Source: Paraphotobacterium marinum (lineage in GTDB: Bacteria > Pseudomonadota > Gammaproteobacteria > Enterobacterales > Vibrionaceae). Taken from it: a stretch of DNA of 64,000 nucleotides. Each line of letters starts with the position of its first letter. Position 1 is the first letter of the stretch. Both the position numbers and the translations under genes were made by a program. The notes beneath the pieces are model-generated. The model made no database searches and was not told the DNA's origin. It saw nothing but the letters and a program-made list of their open reading frames with translations. Where the stretch lies: the NCBI RefSeq assembly GCF_002216855.1, contig NZ_CP022356.1, positions 372,001 through 436,000 of the forward strand, written 5' to 3'. This document shows positions 17,302 to 26,600 of the stretch, one piece after another.

Positions 17302-18109
17302 GAATGAGTTTATTTTTTGTATCTTGGTGCATATTTGTTATTTGAATGAATACCGGTATTTTTTTTGCTAAAGGAAACCAGTTATTTTGTAAAGGGATCT
17401 GTTGAAGACCTGAAATATTTTTCGTTGATTGAGCAATAGCTTTATCAATCTTAATTACCTTTCCTTCAAAATGCTTATCTCCTAGTATAGGTATGGTAAT
17501 AATCATACGGCTTCCGTATCTAATTCTATCTAATGAATCTTCATCAAAATTGGCTTGTATTTCTATATTTTTATTAGATGAAAGAGTGAAATAAGTTACC
17601 CCAACAAGAATATAATCTCCTTTTTTTAGAAAAAAGTTATTGATGAAACCATTTTCAGGAGCAGTAATATTTGTGAATTTTATTTTTGTTTTCAATTTTC
17701 TTTTTTCAGCATTAATTTCCAAATATTTTTCCTTTGTTGACTCCATATCCATCTGTGAAATATCATGTTTTTTAAATAACTTAATTTTTTTCTGATATAA
17801 CCACTCTGCATATTTTAATTTAGCCTCAACCGCTAAAAGCTCATTTCTTAAATTTTCAGTGTTTAACGTAATAAGTACATCCCCCTTGTGAACATACTCG
17901 CCATTATGAATGTTAATTTTATCAATAAAACCAGAAGATTTTGGCGCAATACTATAAATATTTAAACGTACAAAAGCATTTTGTGTATATACACCAAATA
18001 AAAAATTTCTAAAAATGTATATTGAACTGCCCAAAATCATCATTAAAACTAAAAACCTAATCAAAAATCCTTTTTCAATTTTAAAAAAATCGAATATCTT
18101 AATAACCAT
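17267..18109 (-). CDS. HlyD/EmrA-type membrane fusion protein (AaeA-like)
   Basis: The longest frame starts at a TTG (18175), but the ATG at 18109 begins the usual short cytoplasmic tail before one membrane anchor (FLIRFLVLMMILGSSIYIF). The product is about 280 residues. A biotinyl-lipoyl half (APKSSGFIDKINIHNGEYV then GDVLITL), a coiled-coil hairpin with Lys/Glu-rich helices, the second lipoyl half (ITAPENGFI), and a beta-barrel domain follow. It should bridge the FUSC permease to an outer-membrane channel. No TolC-type gene is present, so a remote one must be used. Confidence 0.85.
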   Translation of the reverse strand: MVIKIFDFFKIEKGFLIRFLVLMMILGSSIYIFRNFLFGVYTQNAFVRLNIYSIAPKSSGFIDKINIHNGEYVHKGDVLITLNTENLRNELLAVEAKLKYAEWLYQKKIKLFKKHDISQMDMESTKEKYLEINAEKRKLKTKIKFTNITAPENGFINNFFLKKGDYILVGVTYFTLSSNKNIEIQANFDEDSLDRIRYGSRMIITIPILGDKHFEGKVIKIDKAIAQSTKNISGLQQIPLQNNWFPLAKKIPVFIQITNMHQDTKNKLIHGASAYVRYEK

Positions 18110-18221
18110 GACTCTATTGCCTAATAAAAATTTTATAGCTTTAAACTGATAAATATTATTCTTTGGGTTTAACAATTTAAAAATTTTGAATATTGAATAT
18201 TGATTAACATAATTGTATATT

Positions 18222-18233
18222 TCTCATTTGAGA
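18222..18233. promoter_or_regulatory. Candidate LysR operator TCTCATTTGAGA
   Basis: A perfect 12-bp palindrome (five-base arms TCTCA/TGAGA) lies between the efflux operon and the divergent LysR gene. The same palindrome is retained in the duplicate at 15518-15529, which supports its importance. Confidence 0.6.
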
Positions 18234-18276
18234 TATAAACTGCATATAATAAAAACACTTTTTCCACCTAGAAAAT

Positions 18277-19209
18277 ATGAATCGAATACAAGATATTCTT
18301 CTTTTTAAACAAGTAGCAGATTCCAAAAACTTCTCTAGTGCAGCAGAAAAATTGGAAATCTCGATTTCTCAAGTGAGTAAACGTCTTGCTAAATTAGAAA
18401 AAGAATTAGGAGTCGTTTTAATTCAAAGAACAACAAGAAACTCTAAGCTAACAGCGGCTGGTGAGCTGCTATATTCTAGAGCGCAGTATATAAGTGATGA
18501 AGTGTCTGATGCTTGGAATGCAGTGATTGATATGAAAGATGAACTATATGGCCAAATAAAAGTGGCTGCACATGTTTCAATAGGTTTAAAGTTAGTCACC
18601 CCTTTTATTGATATTTTTACCAAGCGATATCCACTTATTGACATTGATCTCTATTTAGATGATAGCGACATAGAGTTTATTAGTACAGGATGTGATTTAG
18701 CAGTTAGAGGTTATATTTTTTATGGTCATCAAGGTCTAAATGATTCTGGATTTAACGCTAAAAAAATTTCATCTTTACCTTTAAGGTATTGCGCCTCTCA
18801 AGAGTACATTAAAAAATATGGATGCCCTACTTTACCTGAACAATTAATAGATCATAGATGTTTGAGTTTTTATCGAAGTTCTTTTGCCAAGAATCAGTCG
18901 AAACAAGAGTGGCCTTTTTTGATTGATGATAAAATTCATTTGTTTAAAGTGAATTCGGTTTTTTCAACGAATAATATGGATGCTTTACAATTATTAGTTG
19001 AAAAAGGGGTGGGTATAGGTCCCATCCCCTATTATTCAAGTCAACAGCTTTTAAACGATAATAAAATTGTTGAGCTTTTAACAGAATATGCTTGTATTAG
19101 AGCCGATACTTTCATTTTTTATAAAAGCGGCAAACATATTCCCACAAGAATAAGATTATTCATTGATGAATTGTCTCATTATGTCAGTGGCTTACTTAAT
19201 AAATTTTAG
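18277..19209 (+). CDS. LysR-family regulator, divergent from the efflux operon
   Basis: This 310-residue protein has the LysR helix-turn-helix (NFSSAAEKLEISISQVSKR, near residues 17-35) and the IQRTTRNSKLT linker block. The effector domain ends in a region rich in aromatic residues. It is 168 bp from the HlyD-type gene on the other strand. By analogy with AaeR it probably senses an aromatic or weak acid and activates the exporter. Its promoter has been copied to 15.5 kb. Confidence 0.9.
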   Translation: MNRIQDILLFKQVADSKNFSSAAEKLEISISQVSKRLAKLEKELGVVLIQRTTRNSKLTAAGELLYSRAQYISDEVSDAWNAVIDMKDELYGQIKVAAHVSIGLKLVTPFIDIFTKRYPLIDIDLYLDDSDIEFISTGCDLAVRGYIFYGHQGLNDSGFNAKKISSLPLRYCASQEYIKKYGCPTLPEQLIDHRCLSFYRSSFAKNQSKQEWPFLIDDKIHLFKVNSVFSTNNMDALQLLVEKGVGIGPIPYYSSQQLLNDNKIVELLTEYACIRADTFIFYKSGKHIPTRIRLFIDELSHYVSGLLNKF

Positions 19210-19308
19210 TTATTCGTTGTATTGGATGATAAATAGTTTTGAATTTGTATTATTAGATGCCGCTTGAATTATCGTTTGAACTTGATATTCTTCCTATCTT
19301 GCATAAAA

Positions 19309-20388
19309 TTATGATTCACGGTAATAGACTTCTCCCTTAGCAATTAATCTTGCAGTTCTATAATAAGTCCCTTTTGTGATATTAAGAGGGAAATCTTGTC
19401 CCGTAATACTGATTTCTAATCCTCCTTGTGGATGACCAATATTAACTTTTTTAGTTTGAGTATGCTTATTGAGTAATAACTCTCTTTGTGCACAAATAGT
19501 TCCTTTTGTAACCAATGCCGCCGAAATGCCAATAGCTGCGGTCATAGCTAAGGACGGATGGATTTGTTTTGCTGTAGGATTACTCCAATATCGAACATAA
19601 ATATTTTGTTTAATATCATTGGACTTACTAACTAGAACAATTCTTGGGTAAGTTTGACAAGGATTATGAATATTCATTTTTTTAGCACAAGCTAATCTAA
19701 ATTTTTCAATAAACTCATGAAGATTAAAATCTTGTTCCAATTCATCATTTGTTTGATTATTTTTAATATTAAAGTCATGTGCTTGCGCGATTACCAGAGC
19801 CCTCCCACAATCAATTAAAGTTACAGAGATGTTATTTATAATATCTATTCTATTTCCTGATGGGAAAATATGACCGGTTTGAGAACCACCTGGATTTAAG
19901 AATGAAATATAAACTTTAGATCCAGAAAAATTGACACCATCAATGTGATAGTTTCCTTCATAAATGACTCTACCATTTTTGCAAGGCACTACTACTTCCT
20001 TTACTGAGTTTGTAGCAGGATTGAAAACTCTAACTTTAGTTTCACTCTTTCCAGCATTTATCAGCTTGGATTCTAATGCACAACATGCTGCTGCGGTGAG
20101 CATATTTCCACAATCTCCACTAAAATCTATCTCATTAGATAAAATTGCGACTTGTCCAAAGACACAATCAATGTCACAGTCGGGCCGATTAGATAAATTT
20201 ATAATTACAACTTTACTGGCATTAGATACACCACCGCCAATACCATCTACTTGGTATGGGTGTGGACTACCCATTATATTTCGAATTAATTCATTACATT
20301 TTTCATCAGATTTTGGTAAATCTTTTTTGAATAAGAATGGACCTTTTGATGTTCCACCACGATACAAATAATAAGGAATGCTTTTCAT
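19309..20388 (-). CDS. PrpF-family isomerase (4-oxalomesaconate tautomerase-like)
   Basis: This 359-residue protein has the start and length of PrpF/GalD proteins. Conserved blocks include YLYRGGTSKGPF (residues 8-19), DGIGGGVSNASKVV (48-61) and DFSGDCGNMLTAA (88-100) with the catalytic-type Cys93. The second half has HPSLAMTAAIG. Family members isomerise the double bond of aconitate-type or oxalomesaconate acids through cysteine pairs. The divergent LysR (frameshifted) resembles the E. coli ybhH-ybhD arrangement. The exact substrate, gallate-pathway or methylcitrate-related, is undecided. Confidence 0.85.
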   Translation of the reverse strand: MKSIPYYLYRGGTSKGPFLFKKDLPKSDEKCNELIRNIMGSPHPYQVDGIGGGVSNASKVVIINLSNRPDCDIDCVFGQVAILSNEIDFSGDCGNMLTAAACCALESKLINAGKSETKVRVFNPATNSVKEVVVPCKNGRVIYEGNYHIDGVNFSGSKVYISFLNPGGSQTGHIFPSGNRIDIINNISVTLIDCGRALVIAQAHDFNIKNNQTNDELEQDFNLHEFIEKFRLACAKKMNIHNPCQTYPRIVLVSKSNDIKQNIYVRYWSNPTAKQIHPSLAMTAAIGISAALVTKGTICAQRELLLNKHTQTKKVNIGHPQGGLEISITGQDFPLNITKGTYYRTARLIAKGEVYYRES

Positions 20389-20498
20389 AACTTTCTCCTT
20401 TTATTTAAATAATGAAGTCATCATATGTTAAAAATATTGATAGATAAATTTTAAAATTCTATACTACTGATTAAGAAAATATTTATCAGGATTTAAGA

Positions 20499-21396
20499 AT
20501 GAACTACCCACCAATGAAGACTCTGCCCATTTTTGTGACGGCCGCAGAGAATGAAAGCTTTTTAGTTGCATCTCAAAAGCATTACATTTCATTGCCAGCG
20601 GTTAGTCAACAAATTAAATCTTTAGAACATGATCTAAATTGTCAATTATTTATTAGAGGTAATAACGCTGTAAAGTTAACGCCACAAGGTAAACATTTTC
20701 TTGAATTAATCAGACCTGCTATACACTCAATTATTCATGCAAAAAAAAAGTTTCTCAATATGAAAGTAATACCATCACAATCAGTGTGTTAAACTCTATT
20801 TCAACTTTTTGTTTAATTCCTTTTTTAGGAGAGTTTTATGAAAAGCACCCCAAAACGGATGTAAGGCTATCAACAAACTGGTCTTTGCCACCTTCCGATC
20901 AAAATGAAGTAGATTTAATTATTGGTTATGGTAAAAAAATAGTTGGCCAAATAACAATGTTGATTTCTTATGTAGCGATCAGCTAATCGCCGTAGGACAT
21001 AAAGATATTATAAAAAATAAAAGTTTATTTGAAGTACTAAATAGCAAGAAACTCATAATGGTCGATGGGATCGACTTTCGTCGTGATGACTGGCAAAGAT
21101 GGGGACTTTTTCATAATGTAAATATACCCCCAAAAGACCGATTTTTACGATTTGGTAATTCTGTACAAGCCATATATGCTTGCCTCAATAAGCTTGGTGT
21201 ATTAATAACTCGTGAATTATTTGTTCGAGATTTAATTGCAAACCAGCAGTTAAAAGTTATTGGCAAAACCATCAATAATGAAAATTTTGGATATTACTTA
21301 ATTTATCAAAATGAATACAACTCTCTTTATATGAAAGATTTTATTTCATGGATTAAAACGCATATAAGTCATGGATTTGTGGATCAAAACATGTAA
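20499..21396 (+). pseudogene. LysR-family regulator with two frameshifts
   Basis: Three frames together form one LysR protein: an N-terminal helix-turn-helix (ESFLVASQKHYISLPAVSQQ), a middle part (SVLNSISTFCLIPFLGEF), and a C-terminal part (MVDGIDFRRDDWQRWG). The breaks lie at an A9 run (20741-20749) and an A7 run (20933-20939). Adding one base to each restores a continuous 299-residue protein, the exact family length, with SQYESNTITISV joining smoothly at the first site. It faces the PrpF-type gene and would be its regulator. Confidence 0.85.
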
Positions 21397-21539
21397 GTAA
21401 ATATAAGAAAAATTACTTGATATAATAAGATCATTTTTAAGGTTAAGTACTTAATGTTAGTTTTGTTAAAATGAAATAATATAGTATTAAATCAATTGGT
21501 TATAATTTTAACCAAAAAAATACAAAACTAGGAACAGTG

Positions 21540-22304
21540 ATGACAAAAATTTCTTTTTATGTTTTAACTTTTAATAGTGAAATGTATATCGAGTCAATTT
21601 TAAATAAAATACAACATATAGCTGACGAAATATTGATTATTGATAGTGGCAGTACTGACAAAACAAAAGAAATTGTTAGTACTTTTGCAAACACAGCTTT
21701 TATTTTTAATAAATTTGAAGATTTTAAACAGCAAAGAATATTTGCTGAGAAGAGCTGTAAATTTGATATGATTTTATTTTTAGATTCTGATGAAGAGCCA
21801 AACGATGAATTAATTAATTCAATCAAACATCTAAAAAGTACCGGTTTCGTTTATGATGCATACAGAATTAAAAGGTTATGGAATGTTCTTAAAAAAGATG
21901 TTCATAGCATTTATCCTATATGCTCGCCTGATTATCCAATCAGACTATACAATAGAAAGTCATGTAATTTTAATGACTCACCTTTATGCCATGAACAAGT
22001 ATCTGGATATAGTTCTGAAGGTATCATTTCGGGACACATAAAACACATAACTTTCGAAAATTTTAAGACTTTAAAAAGGAAATTAAAACTATACACAAAC
22101 CTTGCAGCAAATGATTTAATTTTAAAAAACAAAAAACCATCGAATCTTAAAATTGTATTTAACCCTATTGGTGCTTTTATAAAATGGTATGTTTTTAAAA
22201 GCGGTTTTAAAGATGGTATTGTAGGTGTTCAACTTGGGGTGTATGCTTATCTCTATACCCTAAAAAAATATAATAAGGCCCAAAAATTTTTAAATCAACA
22301 TTGA
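21540..22304 (+). CDS. Family 2 glycosyltransferase, LPS-core type (WaaE/KdtX-like)
   Basis: The start is ATG 21540, with AGGA at a normal distance; the GTG just before it is not needed. The 254-residue GT-A protein has the opening strand ISFYVLTFNSE, the nucleotide-sugar motif IIDSGSTDKTKE (residues 34-45) and the metal-binding LFLDSDEEP (about 80-88). The C-terminal half has the H-x-x-F and RKLKLYTNLAA blocks seen in WaaE-like glucosyltransferases of lipopolysaccharide core. It stands alone, so its acceptor is unknown. Confidence 0.82.
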   Translation: MTKISFYVLTFNSEMYIESILNKIQHIADEILIIDSGSTDKTKEIVSTFANTAFIFNKFEDFKQQRIFAEKSCKFDMILFLDSDEEPNDELINSIKHLKSTGFVYDAYRIKRLWNVLKKDVHSIYPICSPDYPIRLYNRKSCNFNDSPLCHEQVSGYSSEGIISGHIKHITFENFKTLKRKLKLYTNLAANDLILKNKKPSNLKIVFNPIGAFIKWYVFKSGFKDGIVGVQLGVYAYLYTLKKYNKAQKFLNQH

Positions 22305-22308
22305 TTGA

Positions 22309-22340
22309 TTAAAAAAAGCTTCTAAAAAAATTAGAAGCTT
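22309..22340 (-). terminator. Bidirectional terminator between glycosyltransferase and lipoprotein genes
   Basis: Stem AAGCTTCTAA (22316-22325) pairs with TTAGAAGCTT (22331-22340). Read on the minus strand it is followed by a run of T, so it mainly serves the lipoprotein gene. Confidence 0.8.
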
Positions 22341-22365
22341 CATATAATTAACTCAAAGCATACTA

Positions 22366-23469
22366 CTAGCTATTTTTGCCATATGAATAAAGGTATACCT
22401 CATAACCTGGCTCAGTTATCCCAAAATATACATTCTGAAGATCAGCATTGTGTTGATTATATTCTAAATTCGATACGGTAAAACTTAGATCATAATAAAA
22501 TACCGGAGATTTTGGTCGCAAATCAATAAATAAAGGAGTAGTGCCAATTGGATCTACCAATCCAAAACTGGTGTAATTGCCTCCCTGAGAATCCAAAGTC
22601 TGAAATGACTCTTTCACACCATCTGTATTAATTTTTGAGATATCAATTTTTTTTTCATCATGGTCATAAAATCCAGAGCCTTTGAATGAGATAGTTTTTT
22701 GAGCCGATAAGTTCTTCTGAAGTTTTACTCCTGAAAAACCTGATGTATAGTTAGTTATAACCCCAGATTTACTATTATCATATTTAAAATATTCACCATC
22801 AGGAGTGTAGTTATTAACGAACATTTTCGTAGGATTTGATAATAATTGAAGTGTTATATTTGCGCCATCTTTTGAAAAGTCACCAGCCAGACTTATTGTT
22901 CCATTTTGCATTTCTATTTTGCCATCCTTGCGCTTGGTGATAATTATCTCTGGAGCTTTATCCGTGTAATTTTTACTTCTTAAAACTAAACCATCGCCAA
23001 GTTGTAAGACACATCTGTTTTTAGATACTTTATTATCTTTTATTTCAACCCTAGCATCTAAAATAGCTTTTTCATCGTTAATAGTTCTTATTGATTTGTC
23101 ACTCTTAGAACTAAGATCATTCACATATATGTCAGTAATACCCTTGTATAAACTATTTTTGTTATAGGTTTTATTAAAAGCATCTTTTAATTCTTTACAA
23201 CGCTGTTTTAGTATATTCAAGTTAATTGATTGTTTGGAGTTTTGATTAGAAATTTGCAATTGGTTTTGTTCTTCGGAAATATCAAAAAACACATAGCCTA
23301 CTTGACCTGATTTATTATTATATTGTGGTTGTGTTGTAGCAGTAAATTCTGTTGTTTTTGGTGTTGGTTTTTTATTGTCACTCCCACTGCTGCCACTCCC
23401 ACATGCGCTTAGGCAAGCTACCGAACCGATAACTAGGGTTGGTAAAAGTTTTTTCCTAAATATTTTCAT
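22366..23469 (-). CDS. Predicted lipoprotein of unknown function
   Basis: The start is taken at 23469, since GGAG lies eight bases upstream and the next residues form a lipoprotein signal (MKIFRKKLLPTLVIGSVAC, lipobox Leu-Ser-Ala-Cys). The 367-residue product has a Gly/Ser-rich linker after the lipidated cysteine and then a beta-rich domain with two further cysteines. I recognise no family. It has an AGGACTTAAGTCCT box 83 bp before the start and repeat copy A further up, so it seems part of the secreted-protein regulon of this region. Confidence 0.65.
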   Translation of the reverse strand: MKIFRKKLLPTLVIGSVACLSACGSGSSGSDNKKPTPKTTEFTATTQPQYNNKSGQVGYVFFDISEEQNQLQISNQNSKQSINLNILKQRCKELKDAFNKTYNKNSLYKGITDIYVNDLSSKSDKSIRTINDEKAILDARVEIKDNKVSKNRCVLQLGDGLVLRSKNYTDKAPEIIITKRKDGKIEMQNGTISLAGDFSKDGANITLQLLSNPTKMFVNNYTPDGEYFKYDNSKSGVITNYTSGFSGVKLQKNLSAQKTISFKGSGFYDHDEKKIDISKINTDGVKESFQTLDSQGGNYTSFGLVDPIGTTPLFIDLRPKSPVFYYDLSFTVSNLEYNQHNADLQNVYFGITEPGYEVYLYSYGKNS

Positions 23470-23551
23470 TTTGTCTCCATTCAAATTGTTTAAATTGTTA
23501 TTAGTTTTGCTGATCTTAGTTAAATTGTATAAAAAAAAAACAAGATTAGTT

Positions 23552-23565
23552 AGGACTTAAGTCCT
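23552..23565. promoter_or_regulatory. Perfect palindrome AGGACTTAAGTCCT before the lipoprotein gene
   Basis: A perfect 14-bp palindrome lies 83 bp before ATG 23469. It is the best copy of the box shared with the promoters at 7564, 31558 and 45778. Confidence 0.65.
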
Positions 23566-23818
23566 TTATTTGTGTGTTTAATTTAAAGTTAAAGATGGAT
23601 AACTTATTTGCTTATCTCATTGAAAAGTTTAATCAATATTATTATCAATGAATGTTCTAATCAATAAACTCATATTGAATATATAGTTAACTTTAAGGTT
23701 AATAATCTTAGTTTTCTTGAACATCAATTTTTTAAAATAATGGATTTAATCTCAGTAATACCATTTTTATATTGGATATATTTTTTAATAGATATAGCGC
23801 CGATTCTTTTTAAATTAA

Positions 23819-24000
23819 TTTTTTATTACGCAATATTTTCTATAACGACAAATAATTTCCTATTAATTATCTAACTTTGATTGACAACAAGTCCATGAAG
23901 TTGTTTTCTTTCAAATGAATCTGCTTTGAAAGAACGTAAATGAGGAGTGACACGTAATTTAGGGATGAAACTTTGTTATTGATTAACAGATAGATTTTTG
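23819..24000. repeat. Long intergenic repeat, copy A
   Basis: This contains the two conserved blocks TAACGACAAATAA (from 23843) and AGAACGTAAAT (from 23931), 89 bp apart, with partly conserved sequence between and after them. Copies B-E lie near 25.2, 28.4, 31.7 and 34.2 kb. It is upstream of the lipoprotein gene on the minus strand. Confidence 0.65.
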
Positions 24001-24227
24001 TATCAATTTAATCAATTCTGTAGAATCTATGATATTTAGTTGTGAGTATAACCCTATATTAGTTTTATAATTTTTAGACTTATAATCCATTATCAATTTT
24101 AAAGTACATCATGTTGCTAAATATCCTGACTTTCGTCTAAAAAAAAATTAAAGACCTGTATTCTTTCAAACAAAAAGTAAATCATGGTTTAAAATTATAA
24201 ATGTCACTTAAGCATTAAGGGATAATT

Positions 24228-24365
24228 ATGGACCTTTTACCAGATGAACAATACTGTAAAGAAAAACTTCAAGACTCTTCATTTCAAACTGATGCGTATT
24301 ACTATATCGCCAAAATTAATTTAAATGCGTTAAATTATTTAAAAAAGAAAATTCAATCACTTTAA
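24228..24365 (+). CDS. 45-residue small protein, unknown
   Basis: ATG 24228 is preceded by AAGGGAT. The product has 45 residues (MDLLPDEQYCKEKLQD start) with a soluble helical composition and one cysteine. No family is recognised. It is followed 31 bp later by a second small frame on the same strand, and then by a terminator-like hairpin, which favours a real short operon. It lies between repeat A and the decayed chorismate mutase copy. Confidence 0.4.
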   Translation: MDLLPDEQYCKEKLQDSSFQTDAYYYIAKINLNALNYLKKKIQSL

Positions 24366-24396
24366 ATCAATGAACAATTAACTTTGGGGTGGATTT

Positions 24397-24525
24397 ATGG
24401 AAAAAGAAAAAATCACAAAAACAGGAAAAAAAGTTATTAATAAAAGTACTAAACGAGCTGCTTTAATAATAGAAACTGGCTCGGGAAAATCGTTTAAATT
24501 AATTAATATATTACTAACGAATTAA
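24397..24525 (+). CDS. 42-residue small basic protein, unknown
   Basis: ATG 24397 is preceded by GGGGTGGA three bases upstream, one of the strongest ribosome binding sites in the region. The protein is Lys-rich at its N-terminus and ends in IETGSGKSFKLINILLTN. A decayed relative (20 codons, 34326-34385) sits in the equivalent place next to repeat E and also precedes a hairpin terminator, so this is part of the duplicated segment. The function is unknown; Gly-x-Gly-Lys-Ser resembles a P-loop, but the protein is too short for an NTPase. Confidence 0.5.
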   Translation: MEKEKITKTGKKVINKSTKRAALIIETGSGKSFKLINILLTN

Positions 24526-24564
24526 TGATAATGAATCTATTAAACTGGATAGGATTAAGTTGAT

Positions 24565-24605
24565 AGGGTCTTCCGAATTAAGAATTCAAATGACCCTGTT
24601 TAATT
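24565..24605 (+). terminator. Hairpin after the two small genes
   Basis: AGGGTC (24565-24570) pairs with GACCCT (24592-24597), with an inner GAATT/AATTC pairing, followed by GTTTAATTT. The related segment at 34420-34458 has a better version, AATAGGACTT/AAGTCCTATT. Confidence 0.55.
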
Positions 24606-24644
24606 TGAGAACTCAAACATAATCTTTGTGAGTCATTTAAATAT

Positions 24645-24910
24645 ATTGTTGAGTTACCATAGGTTATATAATTCTTTTATGTTTTTTAAATCCTTTTCTT
24701 TTAAGATCGTACATATATCTTATAAAAATGTTTATAGTCCATTTTCGAAAATTTATCTTTTCGTACAATTTTGCTATTCCTTTTTCGATACGATTCATCT
24801 CATTTCTAATTTGTCTCAAATTTTCATGAGGATGTGGTTTTTTATAACTTTTGATTCCAATAATTAATTCAGTAGGTCTCAGTTTGTTTGGAAACATCCA
24901 CATGGAAAGA
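24645..24910 (-). pseudogene. Decayed copy of the secreted chorismate mutase gene
   Basis: The minus strand carries KPHPHENLRQIRNEMNRIE and AKLYEK, matching the gene at 34495-35027. The upstream part survives only in another frame, with a TGA where the intact gene has TGG and a second stop nearby. The downstream part needs further frame changes. The N-terminal half is gone. This is real degeneration, unlike the single-base lesions elsewhere. Confidence 0.75.
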
Positions 24911-25134
24911 AGATAAACCCAAAATTGAATTTGTTACAAGATTAATCTCTTTAAAGAAGTAATTATATAAAATAATTTAAAAAAAATAAGATGATATTAA
25001 ACGACAATAATTAGTTTCAATATAGAGAGCATTTTAATATAATTAAACATGAGCTTAGAAAATAAACCAATTATAATTATGTACTTTAGTAGTATTTTGT
25101 AATGACCCATAATAACTCCCTTTGTTCTTAAATT

Positions 25135-25400
25135 AATTTTTTACTTGACATGATATTCTGTAACGACAAATAACCACCTCATAATTATCTAATTATTAAA
25201 GATTAAATATCCATCAATTTGTTATTCTTTTACATGAATTTGCTTCGAAATAACGCTAATTAGGGATAAAAGTTTACTGATGGGAGCAAATTTTGTTTAT
25301 TGCTAAAAGAAAGTGAACGATGAAGGACAAATATTTAGAAAGAGTCTCTTTTTAGAAGAAATCCCTCTATTGACATACCCCCTCTTATTTTAAAGATAAA
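25135..25400. repeat. Long intergenic repeat, copy B
   Basis: This has blocks TAACGACAAATAACCAC (from 25161) and TAACGCTAATTAGGGAT (from 25251), 90 bp apart, then the AAATTTTGTTTATTG and GGACAAATATTT blocks. It lies downstream of LytTR gene 1 on the minus strand. The segment GATAAAAACCATCAAATTTT near 25397 recurs below LytTR gene 3, so the gene and its flank were duplicated together. Confidence 0.7.
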
Positions 25401-25478
25401 AACCATCAAATTTTTACGACGATGTTTGATTAGTTTTTAAAAAAGGCTACACTTTTCGACCATCATAAAACTATAAAG

Positions 25479-26510
25479 TTAATGTTGTTCAGCAATATTT
25501 TTCAAGTGAAGCTCTATTCTTTTTTGGTACGTTTTGGATACGGTGTACCATTTACCACTTTTCAGTTTCACTTCCATTTTTAGGTTTCGTGATTTCTTTT
25601 CAACTTTAACTTCTAGAATTTCTTTTGTATTGATAACAGTCGAACGATGAATACGTATAAAATATGCTTGTAGAGAATCTAATAATTCACTTATTGAGGA
25701 ACGAATGGTATAGCTTTGTTCATTTGCTTCAATATCCAAATAATTACCAGCAGCCTGTATCACTGATATATCATCGATAGCTATATAGTTGGTTACTCCT
25801 AATTTTTTAACTAGTAATAGCGAAGGATCATTTTCTTGCTCGTTATGTTTTTGTTCCTCTTTAAGAGCTGTTTTATTTTTACATTTTGTTTCATGACATT
25901 CAGATGCTTTTCTCATCGATTTAATACCTGACAACTGGTAAATATTATAAATCATGTCGTTCGTTAACATAATGATTTTTTTATTTTTTGATGCTTCTAC
26001 AATAAAGATGTAAGCTACTAAAACAGGACATATGTTAGAATCTATTGCTATCCATAAATATATTCTGTCGTAAAAAAACGATAAAAAATAAAACCAGAAG
26101 GATAATATATTTAAATTTTTATCCACTCTCAGTTCGGGGTGAAAGATATAAAAATTAAGTACCTGTGAATTCATTAGTGCAAAAGCAGAAATCAATAAAC
26201 AAAAAAAGACAATGGCAAAGGTAAATAAAATTAAAGAGTAATATTTAAAATTGTATTTTGATTGAACTCTTTTAATAACCATCAAAAATAATAAAACTAT
26301 AAAAACTCTCATTAAATCAGTGAAAAGTTCATTGCATAGTATGGAATTTATGGTCTCAGGTTTAACGTTAGGTAGTCCCCCAAACTTTATTTCATTGTTA
26401 AAAAGATAAATGCTTGAAATTAATTTTTTTAACATTGACCAAAACAAGTAAAAAATTAAAAAAACAAAGTATGCTTTTTCCAGAGTAGAATATTGAGTCT
26501 TTAATTTCAT
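25479..26510 (-). CDS. Membrane-anchored LytTR-family regulator 1
   Basis: This 343-residue protein has about four to five membrane helices in its first 170 residues, a charged linker (Lys/Glu/Gln-rich, about 195-235), and a C-terminal LytTR DNA-binding domain (about 235-338). The domain shows ISVIQAAGNYLDIEA and FIRIHRSTVINTKEI, the usual LytTR core. It has no receiver or kinase domain, so signal sensing must occur through the membrane part or a partner. It is one of four paralogues within 9 kb and probably forms an operon with regulator 2, ending 91 bp upstream. Confidence 0.88.
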   Translation of the reverse strand: MKLKTQYSTLEKAYFVFLIFYLFWSMLKKLISSIYLFNNEIKFGGLPNVKPETINSILCNELFTDLMRVFIVLLFLMVIKRVQSKYNFKYYSLILFTFAIVFFCLLISAFALMNSQVLNFYIFHPELRVDKNLNILSFWFYFLSFFYDRIYLWIAIDSNICPVLVAYIFIVEASKNKKIIMLTNDMIYNIYQLSGIKSMRKASECHETKCKNKTALKEEQKHNEQENDPSLLLVKKLGVTNYIAIDDISVIQAAGNYLDIEANEQSYTIRSSISELLDSLQAYFIRIHRSTVINTKEILEVKVEKKSRNLKMEVKLKSGKWYTVSKTYQKRIELHLKNIAEQH

Positions 26511-26600
26511 AATATAACCTTTTTATATTTGAATTTAAAATGCAAACTGAAAATATAATATCGATTTTTTTATGTAGTATATTAAACAGTACCGTGGTCT

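Noticed and set aside
19964-20371. 135-residue plus-strand frame opposite the PrpF-type gene
   Set aside because: It mirrors a well-conserved enzyme gene on the other strand and has no family features; shadow frame.
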